Origin: Camarhynchus parvulus | Taxonomy: Eukaryota > Chordata > Aves > Passeriformes > Thraupidae | Direction of reading: 5' to 3' | Length of the DNA stretch: 64,000 nucleotides | Assembly (NCBI RefSeq): GCF_901933205.1 | Contig: NC_044571.1 | Span: 13,098,420-13,162,419, forward strand | In this document: in pieces, positions 51,501-64,000 of the stretch | How the letters are laid out: every line of letters starts with the position of its first letter | Numbering within the stretch: the first letter of the stretch is position 1 | Notes under the pieces: model-generated | Databases searched by the model: none | Told to the model about the DNA's origin: nothing | Seen by the model: the letters and a program-made list of their open reading frames with translations, nothing else | Position numbers and translations under genes: made by a program

Positions 51501-54500
51501 CTTCTTCAGACATTTAGCCTTGGGCTTTACAAAGAAAATCTCCCTGGCTTTTCTTTGCCTCTGTTCCACAAGCATCTCCAAGCACCCATGGGTATCTCAT
51601 CCTTTTCTCCCTAATCTCTCTGTGGGCTAGAATCACCTCCTAAAATACAAGAAATTTCACAGAGGATTCCTCACAACAGTGACTGTTACCAAAGCAGTGC
51701 AGATTTTGGGTCACACCAAATTTCTTCATTTCTTATCATACTATTTCAGCAAATAGCTATGAAATGATCAGCACATATTTATGCAGCCACAGTAATCTCA
51801 CTTTAAAAATTCAGGGAGTTTATCAGTTTATTTTTTCTGGGTAACCTGTTTTTCCCTGGCAGACTACTGATCCTCTCAAGGCCTTCAGCCATGTTCTAGC
51901 TCCAGAAAACATTAGTTTCTAAATCCCCATAAACCATTAAATCCTCACTGCTTAACCCTTTCAAAGTTTTGATTTTAACAGACATATTTGCTTGATCATA
52001 ACTGTTTCTGGGTAATATTTTTGTGTTTGGGAGCCTATTAGAGTTAACCACAGCCCAACTCTCACCTAGTTACACATGAAAAATAGATTTATTATGTCTG
52101 AGATATAAGTTACTAAGGCTTCCTGTCCACCAGTGTCATTTCTGTTGGTTGAGCAGAGTTTGGAGCGTGTGGTGGAGTGTGTTAAAGTGTCAGCAGCACT
52201 GAGGTCATGCACAACACCTGGTGTGACCCTATCCTCACACAAAGAAACCTCTTTGCAGTCCACATATGGACTTACCTTTCCAGCGTTATCCTAATTCTGG
52301 TTCACGTCTCCTCTGGGTCCAAGAGAGGAGTTTCACATTTTAGAAGACAGCAGAGCCAGTGGACCAGCAGATACAATTCCCTTTAACTTATTCCACTCTA
52401 CCGAGCCATTTACATACAAGCAGCATTTCGCACAAACCTGCCCACCAAAAATCCACCTGTGATGGGCTTGCACACCAACAGCTGACCAAGACCTGAAGGC
52501 TACTAGCTGTATGGGAAAGCTGAAAGATTGAATGATTTTCCAGGAGGCAAAGAAGAGTTGATTGGTTTTCACTATTTCCGTACTTACTCCATCACTCATG
52601 GCTTTTGGACTCTGCAGCTGAGCTTTGTTCATTTGATATCTGTCATGATCAGCATTTAAGTTTGCTTGTTGTCCCATAACATGCATTGGGTTTGGGATGT
52701 GCAGCCAAACATTTATCCTCTTCAGCCAGGAATATGTCTCAGGTGTCAGCCATGCTGGTGACAGGCTTTAGGAACAGCTATGCTGTTCTTCAGGGCTTTA
52801 TCTATGTATTGTGCTGAAAGGCCTTCCTTGAGTACTTACAAGTAAATGCTGTATACCTACACTACACACTACATAAAACTGTATCTATACAACTTTAAAT
52901 ATATACTGATAAAAATATGTGAGAGTGTAACTGATAAAATACACCAAAAATTATGAAATGCCAAGACACAAGACCTGGATCTCTCTAAGAATTGATTTTA
53001 ACTGTTAAAAAGCTAAATATGCTATGATTTTCTGGGAAACTTCTGGCCTAGACAGATATTATTATAATAGTTTTAATATATCTCAGATCAAATTTAGATG
53101 GGTATGGTAAGAAATAAATGCTAACTATCACAGTTGAGCATAAAAAGAATAATAATACAAGAGGGGAAAAGGCAATGACCTGATATGATATAGTGCAGGC
53201 TAGTTATGGTGCCAAGAACAGTCCAAAAGTATTTAATTAGTGAGGTTCAAAAAAGATGCCCAAATATTTTTTTTTACTCTATTTGTTATATGTCTAGCTT
53301 ATTAAGAACAATCCAACAAATGGGGTTTTTTTAATTAATAAAATCTTAGATTGCAAAACAAAAAAATTATCAGGAGATTTGAAATATTTGGCATTCTTTG
53401 CAAAGGAAAAAATTCCATTTTTAGAGAAAAATAGTTCCAACTTTCACCAGTTTATCCAGTGCCAGCGGGGTTTAAAGGTATTCAACCATGTGCATCTAAT
53501 ATATTGGAGTTGTAGCAGAAAGTTGGACAGTTCACAAAAGAACAATCTCTTGTCTGCAAACACAAGATTTAAAGGGAAAATTAGGTGTATATTTTGTATC
53601 TCAAGTAAAAGGCATAAAGAGAGACGCAGTATAGAAGAAAACACATTGTTATCCAAAGCTGTAAAAAACTGTCCTGCTCAGTAAATCATTAAACTGAGAT
53701 TCTGTATGTACAAACTCCATATTCTTGCCAGCAGATCAAAGGCAAGTTGGGGAACGCAGAATTGCCTACCTACTTTATCTTCATACAAATGAGCTGAAGT
53801 ACCCTTGGCAGAGAATGCAAAGTCATGCCAACAGAATACAGATTTAATGCTGCTGTAACAAGGTATTTTATTAAAGCTGCAGTGGAGTGTCTGCACAGAC
53901 AGAAAATTCTGATGACCAGCATTTCAAACAACAAGCGTTACCTATTGTTCATCCAGTAAATTACTGTCTCAGTGTAATGAGGAAAGACCCACAAGAACAG
54001 TAGGAAAAGTTGTTTTGTTTAAAAAATCCACTAAAAATATGTATTTGTAGGGAGATATGAGATATAAGTCATTAAAATTTTTTTTGAGAAATTCTTGATA
54101 GGGAGAAATATCTAGCAGCCAGGAGAGACTTTTATGCCTCATTCTCATCATTACATAAAACAGTAATTCTAAAAGGGCTGCCAGATGTAAAAAAAACAGA
54201 TAGAGCTCTTTGTCTCCAAGACAAATGTCACTCTTATTTTAAAAATCCTCTCTAGTCTATAAATACGAGTTAAAATCAGATTGCAGGAAAACAGAAATAC
54301 CTCTTTTTTTTTGCATTTGCATTTATATTACATCCAAGTTTTTCTACTATTGGACATACATTTAATTTCAGTTTTCTAATTACAATTTTCAAACAGGTTT
54401 AGAAAAGTAGGTATTCACATTTTATTTTTAAAATACAAAATCTGAATTTGTCTTTAAATGAGAAGTAATGTTGATGGAAAATCCTATTCAGCTTTATTAA

Positions 54501-57500
54501 TACATAGTGTATTCCAAAGTCACAGTATATATTTTTATCAGTATAGGGAAAAATAAATAGCAATCAAAATGACAAATCTCTTTGTATGATCTTTTCAACT
54601 TCTTTCAAAAGACATGAAAACTTGCTTGATTAGGTAGGTTGGCCAATTTTACTGTTTCAAAAAGTATTTTGTACTGTAGGTCTTCCGCCACCATACTCTG
54701 AATGTCATATGAGGGTTATCTTTGCATGTTTTACCAGGGGATTTGTCTGAATAACTTTTGGGTTACCTGTCATAACAAAATAAAAACAAAAATAATGAAA
54801 GTAATGGTAATAATAAAAAAATAAAATCAAGAAATCATAGCCTGTGGCTCAATAACAGATTACATATAGATGCATATACCCAAAGAGGGAAATTATCTTA
54901 GAGTTTCCTTGTTTCCAAGAACTTCCCCTCTCTGGCCTTCATAACCTGCTCATTTTCCTTCAAAGCCCTGATTCCTCACTTCTGAAATGACCTCAGTTTC
55001 CTGAGGACCTATCATGGGAACAAGGCTTTTGCAGGGATTAAAGACATCTGAGGTGCAGGCTGTACATGTGAAAATATACCAATTTAAATGAGATTTAAGA
55101 GATTAATCCCTGCAGGCATTCAGAGCTGCCTGCCACCTGATTGTTGGTCTTACTATTCTCACCTGAACTCTCTAGTGCACAGTAATTGCTTACTGTGCTG
55201 CTGTATAAATAGCACTAGACAGACAGTTTTAGACAAATATATCTCTTTTTGCTTTGGTGACAACTATAGAAATCATTAACAGTGCCTAGCTCTCTATTGC
55301 TGTGAAGCACTTGAACAAGAAAAATAATGGTATGGGATAAAAATAGTCTTTAATTATCTCTAAAGTGAATTTGCTGCCCCATAAACCATGATGCCCTTTT
55401 ACACTGACCAATTACCCTGGAGTACTGCTGTGAGCACCTGTACATATTTTGGGAAGTCAGGATACAGAAGCTGTTATAGAAAGAATCAAGGAGCAGGTAC
55501 AAGGTAACCTTTTGGTACTTTGGATAAAAACAGGTAGAAAATGGTGAGGGGGGAACCCTTGACAAGACTCTCAACTGATTTATTTTAGTATTTGTGATTA
55601 TCTCTATTTATAAGGAAAAGTGGGCTGTCATTCCTCCCTATGTACATGTTTCTGCACAAGTATTGCTTGCATTTTGCCCCTGTTTTTTCCAAAAGGTCAG
55701 GGAATAAAAAAAAGGTTCTAAAATATTTCACTTATAGATGTTTCAGATTTTTGAAATTAATTTTTAGGATTTTTTTTCTAAAGTTTTCGTTTGTCAGCTG
55801 TGCCTCATATGTGGTATATGTACACAATATATATTAATGGTAAAGCAAGCATGGATATTGTACAGATAGCGCTTTTAGTGGGAGAGCCCCACAGAAAGCA
55901 ATAAAACCTTTGTCACTGGCCTGAGAAAAATTGGGTTTTTATCCTGAATATTTCATTCTGGCATTTAATTTCTGACTTTCTACACTTTAAAATTTAAAAT
56001 GCAATATATTAATTAAGCCCAGTAATCTAAGAACTCCAAACATTTTAGTCTGCTATACTGCCCAGAAGTTTTTTTTATATTATCCAAAAATGTGTTGACT
56101 GTAAGATATTATTTCAATAACATCTAATTTTGCATATCTGATGTACAGTCTGAATTAGAGGGGATTTTCCTGATGGTCTTTTAAAATAGTAAATAAAACT
56201 TGTGCTCATATATTTAACCCAAAGAAGCAGCACTAGGACCTACAAATGAATAAGCTACTGCACAAAGTTATCCTAGTGTGCCATTTATTTAGTGAGACAA
56301 ATGTTTCTTGTCACTCAATTAAAAAATTAAACCAAAGAAAAACTTCATTCTCAAACAAAAGCATCTGATTCATTTTATTTTAAAAGGTTCATTTAACAGG
56401 ATATTGAATATTCCTAAAGAAAGATTTGAGAGCAGTCTTGAATATTTTTGCAGCGTTATTCCAAGGCTTCACAAACTGTGAAAGTTAAAACCAACACATG
56501 CAATGGTATGAAAACCCAAGTTTGCCCTGCATTTCAGTCTGTAAGAATACAATAAATGCACTGCTGTGTCTGACCAAGCATTCATGAATGCCTGAATTTC
56601 AGCCTAGGGAAGTGGCAGAGAAGATTCTGGTTAAACCAATCCCTCCAGTCTGGCCAGTTCTTGGGATCCCTTCTCCTCAGCAGCTTATACATGAGGGATG
56701 CTAAAAGTACATCCCTGCCTAGATGTCTTTGGATCCATTTATGGATAAATAGTCCACGATTTTTCCTACTTCTCTATCAAACTGCTTATCTGCTGCCACA
56801 TCCTTCTGTGGGCAGCAACTTGCAGATGCCATAATCCTAGAAACTATTTTTGTCATGTTGATTTTCTCTGGTAGGATTTTTCTGGAAAGATGACAGGTTT
56901 AGAGAGTCTACACATTGAGACTGCACATGGAAAAATCTGAGGATTCTTACTGCTGTGCTAGACCTGCTCATTACGTTGCATTTTTATCAATAGTTTTATG
57001 TTTGTTGGTATGTTTGTTTTTATGTTTGATCATTGTAGTTTTGACAGGTTTTATGCTGTAAGTATTTTAGAAAAGTGGAAACCATGAGAAACCAAAAATG
57101 CCACCAGAGCAATGATAATATAAAATTGGTACAAATAGTCACAAGGTATCCTTGAGATACCTTCAGGCCATAAACCATGTGACTGTAGAGAATTTAGACC
57201 AATGTAAATTAATTTTTGAGCATTAAATTACACTTGCTGAGGAGAATTTAAAGAGGATTCCTAAAAATTAAATTCTTACAGGAGTTATTCCCAGTAAAAA
57301 GACATAATAATTTGCTTGATTTACACAGTCTTTCTCACTGGGGAGAGAGAAAAAAAACACAACTGCTGACAAAATAACTTTTGGTGCAAACCACAGTATT
57401 CATTGTTCACAAGGAGCCAATAAAAATGGGAATGACTGAAACAAGTACTATGAAAAAAATATGGCATTCAGAATGTAAAGTTTCTCTCTTCTTTCCTTCC

Positions 57501-59945
57501 CATGACTGAATTGGATTTAAAAAAAATTAAAAGGATAAAAAGGATCTTTGCCATAATAGGAAAATAAATAAGGCAACAGTGACACACTATTAACATACAG
57601 AAAGCATACAGAAAAGTGTATTGGCAGAACTCTGTAATATGATTAATTATAAAAACTGTAAACACCAAAAAATCACTTGTTTTGAGGTCTTAGTGCAATG
57701 AAACCGAGCTGAGATTTATTATGTACATTTGAATGCATAAAGCTCCCAAGAAAATATGGAATTTCATTGGGGTTTGGAGCTACAAGGCAAAATTATAGGA
57801 GCAGTTTGAAATTGTTTGGGTATTGAATGCCAATCCAGTTGCAGTAAAATGATCATGCCAAATTCTCAGAACTAAATTCATGGTCTCAAATAAATTGTAC
57901 TTCTACTTTAGTTTTATTTTTTACAGGTCCTATTTTTAAGAGATAATAACCTGAAAATGATACTAGCAGTCTAGTATATTCCTCCAAGTTTGTCTCAATG
58001 TACTTGGCAGCAAAAGCAACCCTGGAAAACAAACCCTGTTGAACTGCAAGGTGGCTTGTGTGTACCCAACAAAAGTTCCCACTACTCTCACAAAAAGAAT
58101 GGTCTCCCAAAATTTTCTAGACCAAGACCAAGTGAGCCTACTGCAGCAGCCAGATTGGAGGTGAAATTTAATTTCTTTAATGAAAAGGTGCAGGCGTGTT
58201 TTTAATTTTTTAAGCTTAGCTAGAATTACAGAGAAATAAATAAAGTGAATACTGGTTTTATTGCTAACACGTGGACAGCAAAATTCAGAGCCTTGCACAG
58301 CTAATGACCTCTTGCATAACAAAACTGAATTATTTGACTGCACAATTTTTAAACATTCATATTTACATTCCTGGAATGTGATTCTTCCCCCTTTCACTAT
58401 ATTGAATAGCTTTTTAAGATAAAAATCTTCCTGTGAAATGTGGAGAAACAGGCTAGCAGTATGCTATACCAATATGGAATGGATATATATCTGAGAACAA
58501 AGTCCATTTTTTTAAAGTGGTTTGCAGGTCTCTCCTCTGTTCCTATTTGAATTACAATCTCTGTAGGTTACTTCATCTGAAGAGCCTGTGGATACCATGG
58601 TGCCTACTTCAGAGAGCCAAAGTCTTTGCAAATACTCAGTACCTCAGGCACTTCACAGCTAAGGAATCAGTGCCAGAAAGGCCTTTCAACATTATACTAA
58701 TAATTTATTTACAAAATGTTTGATTTAATGGTTTTGGTTTTATTCACCCACTTTTTCTCCATTACTCTACTTTACAGTCACATCCACATTTTGAAAAAAG
58801 AATAATTTTTCCTATCTCACTGCTACAGTTCAAGCACAATGTTGGCGATCAAAACAAGTGTAAATCTCTTTCCTGCTATCACTTCTTCTAAGACATCTGA
58901 TAGAATTTCTGCAATGTAGTACAATGTTGTTATTCAAGATATGCAGTCTGTATCACCTCTAATTGCAGTCCAACACTGCCATCCTCTGCTCCTTGCAAAT
59001 AACATTTCAATATAACTCCAAGGATAATCTTGAGATTTAAGATATAAAAATTCTTATCATCAGTAAACTGTAGTTTCACATTGTAAGCTTTCTGATAGTT
59101 TTTAAAAAATCTACTTTTCCAGGTGTAATACCAAGGCAATTTTTTTCTGGTTACAAAAATATATTTTAAAAAACAAAAAAAAACTTTATGCATTGACATT
59201 GTCATAAATTCGATTTATGAAACCTTTCATTTATGTTTCAAATTTTCATTTGTACACCAATATATGCAATTAACTCTCTAGAATGTACTGTTTCTGTACT
59301 ATTTCTTTGACCTTTAATGAACCCAAACATGGACCAGAAACTTATTTTCCATAATGCCTAGACACTTAAAAACAAGACCCCTATCATTCCAAAAAAAAAA
59401 GCTTCTAATTCAAAATGAAGGTAAAACAGAATGTGATAATCAGAAATCATGGCACAAAGACTGATAAACCCAATACTTTTCTTCAGTGGTCTGAAAATAC
59501 ACTGGCATGGGAGGTGTTAGGGAGCAATATAAAAGTCCACTATTTTAACTTTGAGTGGGGAGAAACCTTGAGGGTACTTGCAACAAAATACAGAGTCAAT
59601 AATAGTTTTGCTGGTAAAATCGCAGCATGTGAAAATTGATGTCAGTGGAAGAATAAAGTGCAAAGGTTCCAGATGCAATAGAGAATGAGAAATTAATGTA
59701 TGCAGGCAGACAAAGTTATGGTCTTGGTTTGTTGCTTTTTTAAATCAATCTACTTAAGTTCTCTTTCTACTAGCGCAAATATTTCTGGGACAGTCACATG
59801 ATCTTGTATTAATTGCATTAATTTCACCATCATATTTGTGCAACCTCTCATTCTTTTTCTACAAAGAGCTGTGTGACATATATAAGGACTTAAAGAGAAA
59901 ACTTTTCCTAGGAGAGCAATTAAGCACCAGAAATTATGGCACCAA
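48521..59945. other. Longest repeat-poor stretch, no gene recognised
   Basis: About 11.4 kb without a recognised CR1 or LTR; the only repeat I can support is the palindrome at 50849-50918. Open frames are all under 145 codons (the longest at 57963-58397 minus) and resemble no protein I know. A-rich low-complexity sequence lies at about 54775-54835. A long stretch free of retroelements can reflect purifying selection on regulatory DNA or simply old, unrecognisable repeats. The sequence alone cannot decide. Confidence 0.5.
50849..50918. repeat. Ancient palindromic interspersed repeat
   Basis: The left arm CCATCTGATGTAAATTGGC and the right arm GGGCTGATTTACACCATCTG are imperfect reverse complements around a centre at ACGT (50880-50883), with roughly 20 of 33 positions pairing. 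The motif CTGATTTACACCATCTGAGG resembles, from memory, a palindromic repeat common in bird, crocodile and turtle genomes, probably a DNA-transposon-derived or SINE-like relic. The family name is not given because I cannot verify it. Confidence 0.5.
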
Positions 59946-60110
59946 GTCATAGAATACTTTGGGTTGGAAGGGACTTTAAAAATCATCTGCTTCCAATGTC
60001 CCTGTCATGGGCAGGACATCTTCCACTAGATCAGGTTGCTCAGAGCCCCATCCAACCCGGCCTTGACCGTTGCCAACAATGAGACATCCACAGCTTCTCT
60101 GGGCAACCAT
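59946..60110 (-). mobile_element. CR1 LINE 3' end, minus strand
   Basis: GTCATAGAATACTTTGGGTT and GGAAGGGACTTTAAAAATCA open the copy. CACTAGATCAGGTTGCTCAG, CCATCCAACCCGGCCTTGA and CAGCTTCTCTGGGCAACC follow, the reverse complement of the CR1 3' UTR end. About 165 bp are recognisable. This 3' end is close in wording to the copy at 31225 in the opposite orientation. Confidence 0.93.
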
Positions 60111-63039
60111 GAATAAGGGCAGGCAAAACAGAATCTTAAGGATGTCTGTTTCCAGGACATAGGAAAATTCACCCTGCATAAAAATACTGAAGATTTCTGC
60201 CATAGGAATTTCTGACCTTCAGCTCTAGTGTATTCTGAAAGAGACAGAGAGCAGAAGTAGTGCAGGGGAAAAGAGGACAATGTGAAAACTGCTGACTTTC
60301 CTGCTACTTGGACTCTCTGACACCCCTGCAACAAAGTGACAGGACTATCTCTTTTCCACATCTTTAATATGCCTCTTTTTTCCCTAGCCGGCACATCAAG
60401 TTCAAGTGGTAAAGGACAAGTCCCTGCACTAGGATTTTTACAGGGTGGATTTCCCTGGAGCAGATCCACTCCACCGCACTTCTCTTTTCTGGACTTATTA
60501 GTCATGATGGAAAAGAAGAAAAACTCCTCCTCCAGTACTCCCTGACTTATTCCTGGTCCATTCCCCTTGCATGGATCTTCAGAGTTACAAATCTGAGGCT
60601 TCCCCTGTCTTCTTCAGAGTAATCCAGATAGCAAAGGTCTGCTGTTTAAGCTGCTTTGACTTTATCAGGTGCCTTTTGTCTTGCAAAGATGCAGAAGCCA
60701 TTGCCTAAATGACTAAGCTGAAAGGACAGCAAGGCAAGGAGTCCCCTAGTACTACTTGCATCTATTCCACTTTCACATTAATAAGCAAAAAGAGAGCATG
60801 TGTCTAAAGATTATTTTGAGGAAATTTTGTTCACAGCACAGAGATACTCAGCAATATTTTCTCTAGTAATACTAAATTCTCACAATGCTTTGGAAAAAAA
60901 ATAAATAGATTTTCTTTAAAAACCTTGTTTATCTTTAGTTATTAGCTCAATAAAAAATTATTCCACACACATGATGAATAACTACCTGCATTGACTTTTG
61001 GCTCATTTTTATTCACTCTATAGTTTCACAGGTTGAAGGGGTTTTCAGCAAGATAACTGATTATATAAATCCTTTTCCTTTGACAATTGTCTCAGAAAGT
61101 TCTGAAATTATATTATTAGCCTTGAAATTAATCATTCTAAGAAATTTTTTGAAACCCCTGCTGAAAGTTATCAAGCTACTAACCTGAACACCAACGCTGA
61201 AATCAGCTATATAAAAAACTCTCTCCCCCACATGGTAAATTCACATTAATAGAGATTTTTATTACACAAGCGTGTTATGTGTGTCTTTTTCTTGCCATCA
61301 CAGACAAATTCAAATATTAATTGATAGCACAATAGTGGTTACAGCTGGTAACATTATTTAAAGACATAATTTCAGGGATCAAGCAGTGAAACACCATTAA
61401 ACAGTAACATCATTAAATGTGAAGATCTGATTATTAACTGCTTTTAAGTATGTCTATACTAAATATCACTAAAATGGCTTGTTAGCATATTTATAAGACA
61501 CTATTTATTCTCTTTATTACCAATTATATTTCAAAATTATTTTATCTCTTATATTACTCACTATGTAAACTAAATGTCACCCATCATTTCAGTTTTTGAA
61601 ATGGCTTTCAGAGACTTTTAATGCAGCTGCTCAAGCAGCTTGTAATAACTCATTTATAATTAAAATTTCTGGTATTTTTTACCAAAATTTTGTTTCTATA
61701 TTCAACAACCAAATCTGTATTCATTAAAACTGTACTTTATTAGTATCTGCATTTAGCTATGCAGCAAAATGTCAGAGTCCAGAACCTGGGCTTTATGCTA
61801 GATTAGTGTCCTGTCCTGAGCTGAGATTGTTTAGGTATTTTACTACTTCATGAAAGGAGTAGTAGGAAAGGCTTTGAATTAAGGTGATTTGTTACCTCAA
61901 TCTTTTTTCTCCATTTTTTTGCTCATATAATAGATTTTGAGTGTTTATTATTTGATTAACCCAGGACTGAGGTATTTGTTTATCTTCTGAAATCTTGACA
62001 AAAAAATGTAGATTACATCTCCCAGTTGACTACACCATAGCATGTGGGTGAGGATTTCCAAAGGTATTGCATGCTGGTAAGAGTTTCAAGCTCGTCTATG
62101 GATTCTGACAGTGCATGTCTTCTGGGATTTCTAAATCCTACTGGTGGAAATCCTGCCAGTAACACTTTGTGAACAGCAGTCACTGTGACAAGAAGTTATT
62201 CAGATACAGACATGAGCTTTGGTGTTAAGTACACGTGGAGAATGTCAAGGCCAAGAGTTCTTCATTACATTTCCCAATCCCAAACAAGAAGTTTATTGCT
62301 GTATTAGGTACTAGAAGACAAAAAACTAGTTCAGAAGAAGAGTGCCTGACAAAATTAGTTTGACCAATACAAACATGTACATTTCATAGTTTTCTCACCC
62401 CTAGCTTTATAAAAAAAACATTCAGTGGCATACTGAAGGAGAAAGGTTACAACCACAGTGTTCTTGGGGTAAGTCCCAGTCACGAGTGCAATTCCCATTG
62501 CCATAGAGAAGCAGAGGTGATTCTGTAGTGTTCAGAAAGAACTGAAAGCAAGATGCTCAGCTATTTCAAATATCAGCTTCTTTACAGCTCTGCATCAGCT
62601 CCTGGCCTGAGCCATTACTGCTCCTTCTCAGTGAAGTCATGAAGATCTTCTTAACCCCATATAGCCTGCTCTAAGAATAATAGACAAAAAATATTTAAAT
62701 ATTCATTTGAAAGATGAACTGAGTTGTTTAAAAAGACATCTTTGACACTAGCCATGCCCTCACAGTTCTTGCACCATATTTTAATTTGTTAGAGCAACCC
62801 AAATCTGCATATCCCTCATTGATTTTATTAAAATTGGTGAGCAAGCAAATATTCATTTAAGAAAGATAATTATCAAGCTAAAGTATTGCAATTTTATTTA
62901 GCTAATTAGGGATGGAACAATGCACTAGTAAAATTAAGGTCATGATTAAAGTAGGCTCAATATGTCTAGGGCTTGAGCCACAAAAGTGGAATGATGCAGG
63001 TATGCTGAACTGTGAAATTGCCACTGAAATGTGTCACTT
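60111..63039. other. AT-rich spacer, no gene recognised
   Basis: No retroelement or exon was recognised. A 159-codon minus frame (60026-60505) is partly CR1-derived and ends in unclassified sequence, so it is not a gene. The left boundary of the CR1 copy at the window end is soft: sequence from about 62905 could already belong to it. Confidence 0.5.
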
Positions 63040-64000
63040 CCCAAGAAGGGTCCACCTCTGTAAGCAGGAAGTCAAGCAAGAGTGGCAGGAGCCCTGCATG
63101 GATGAACAGGAGCTCCCAGAAAATCTCAAACATAAAAGGGAAGTGGGCAAGAGGCAAAAGCTGGGACAGGTGACCCAGAAAATGCAGAGAGGCACTGTCT
63201 GAGGGTTCAGGGACATGGTTAGGAAGGACAAGTCTGTGTGGAGTTGAATCTCATGCGGGTGGTGAACAGCAACAAGAAGGATTCCAGGAGATACATCAGC
63301 AGCAGAAGACATGTCAGGGAAATTGTGGGCCTATATGTTGTCAGGAGACCTGGTGACAAAAGACACAGCAAAGACCAAAGTACTGAATACCTTCTTTGCC
63401 TTTGGATTTCAGCAGGCCCAGACCCTTGAGACCAGTGGCAAAGATCACTTCTCACCAGAGCAGGGTCAGCTTGGGAACATTTAAAGAGAATAGATGGATA
63501 CAAGTCCATGGGACCTAGTGGGATAGACCCATGAGTGTGGAGGGAGCTGGCCAACGTCACTGCAAGGTCACTCTCAATTATCTTTGAAATGTCATGTTGA
63601 TTGGGGAAGTTTTGTGAGGTATGAAAGAAAGCAACTGCCACTCCTATTCGGAAAAATATAGAAGCACCTGGAGGACCACAGACTGGACAACCACGCCTCA
63701 GTCCCTAAGAAATTGATGGAGAAAATCTTCTTGTAAAACCTTTCCAAATACATGAAGGACAGCAGTGTGATTTGTAGCAGTCAGCATGGACTTAAGGGAA
63801 AATCACGCTTAACCAACTCGATAGCCTTCTATGGGTTAAGAGAAAGCAGTGGATGCTGTTTTCCTTTGCTTTGACAAGGCTTTTGATAGTCTCCCATGTC
63901 ATCCCCACAGAAAAGCTGGTGGAGTAGAGTCTGGCTAAGTGAAAAATGAGGTGGACTGACAATACAAAACAGGGAGGAGTGGCTGATACACCAAATAGCA
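63040..64000 (+). mobile_element. CR1 LINE ORF2 fragment, plus strand, runs off the window
   Basis: CR1 ORF2 sequence between the endonuclease and the reverse transcriptase, then the start of the RT domain. Readable pieces in order are ENLKHKREVGKRQKLGQVTQ, NLMRVVNSNKKDSRRYISSR, GDKRHSKDQS (frame slipped), VPKKLMEKIF, SSQHGLKGKSRLTNSIAFYG and VFLCFDKAFDSLP. In RT motif A the catalytic aspartate is replaced by cysteine (TGC at 63867-63869). Several in-frame stops and frameshifts are present. The copy is therefore dead. It continues beyond position 64000, so its 3' end and true length are unknown. The beginning is approximate. Confidence 0.9.

Noticed and set aside
57963..58397. 144-codon minus-strand open frame
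   Set aside because: AT-rich DNA without a domain, codon bias or splice context. An open frame of this length is not surprising in 64 kb of six-frame sequence.
60026..60505. 159-codon minus-strand open frame
   Set aside because: Its C-terminal part is antisense-read CR1 3' UTR and the rest has no recognisable domain.
63219..63641. 140-codon minus-strand open frame
   Set aside because: Antisense to the CR1 ORF2 fragment.
1..64000. CRISPR arrays, bacterial operons, ribosome binding sites, rRNA genes
   Set aside because: No spaced direct repeats of CRISPR type and no prokaryotic gene structure. The CR1 and avian LTR content places the window in a vertebrate nuclear genome.

Overview
This window looks like a gene-poor stretch of a bird nuclear genome, most likely a songbird. 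The evidence is eleven CR1 (chicken repeat 1) LINE fragments, which together cover about 5 kb (roughly 8%), and LTRs that I recognise from memory as avian and passerine endogenous-retrovirus types. The DNA is AT-rich and full of stop codons. I found no coding exon, rRNA, tRNA, CRISPR array or operon-like structure. The longest open frames come either from a poly-A/GAAAAA tract or from repeat sequence.

Layout. Positions 1-4825 are AT-rich unique sequence. Minus-strand CR1 3' ends follow at 4826-5435 and 8062-8825, with a degenerate telomere-like hexamer array between them at 6574-6609. A minus-strand solo LTR lies at 11074-11518. Positions 11519-18800 hold simple repeats: a 29-bp tandem duplication, a 30-nt purine/pyrimidine-alternating tract, a 214-bp compound A/GAAAAA tract at 15697-15910, and a 16-bp perfect tandem duplication. 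CR1 pieces lie at 17911-17956 (+), 18801-19118 (-) and 24955-25048 (+), with a G-quadruplex-capable purine tract at 23751-23778. A 0.7 kb plus-strand CR1 lies at 31225-31950 and a reverse-transcriptase-coding CR1 piece at 38744-39337. Another minus CR1 lies at 40313-40826.

The most structured locus is 42222-44057. It is a plus-strand avian LTR split by a second LTR of 1,254 bp in the opposite orientation, and the inserted copy is flanked by a 5-bp duplication (GTGGT). Further on are minus CR1 copies at 48179-48520 and 59946-60110, an old palindromic repeat at 50849-50918, and a plus CR1 ORF2 fragment from about 63040 that runs off the end of the window.

The features do not form a pathway; the window records successive insertions of retroelements, all of them broken. 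Every CR1 RT fragment carries stops, frameshifts or a replaced catalytic aspartate. I did not find a previously undescribed biological system. The items most worth checking are the nested LTR pair, the compound A/GAAAAA tract, the telomere-like array, two ancient palindromic repeats, and an unclassified GC-richer block at 22060-22595.
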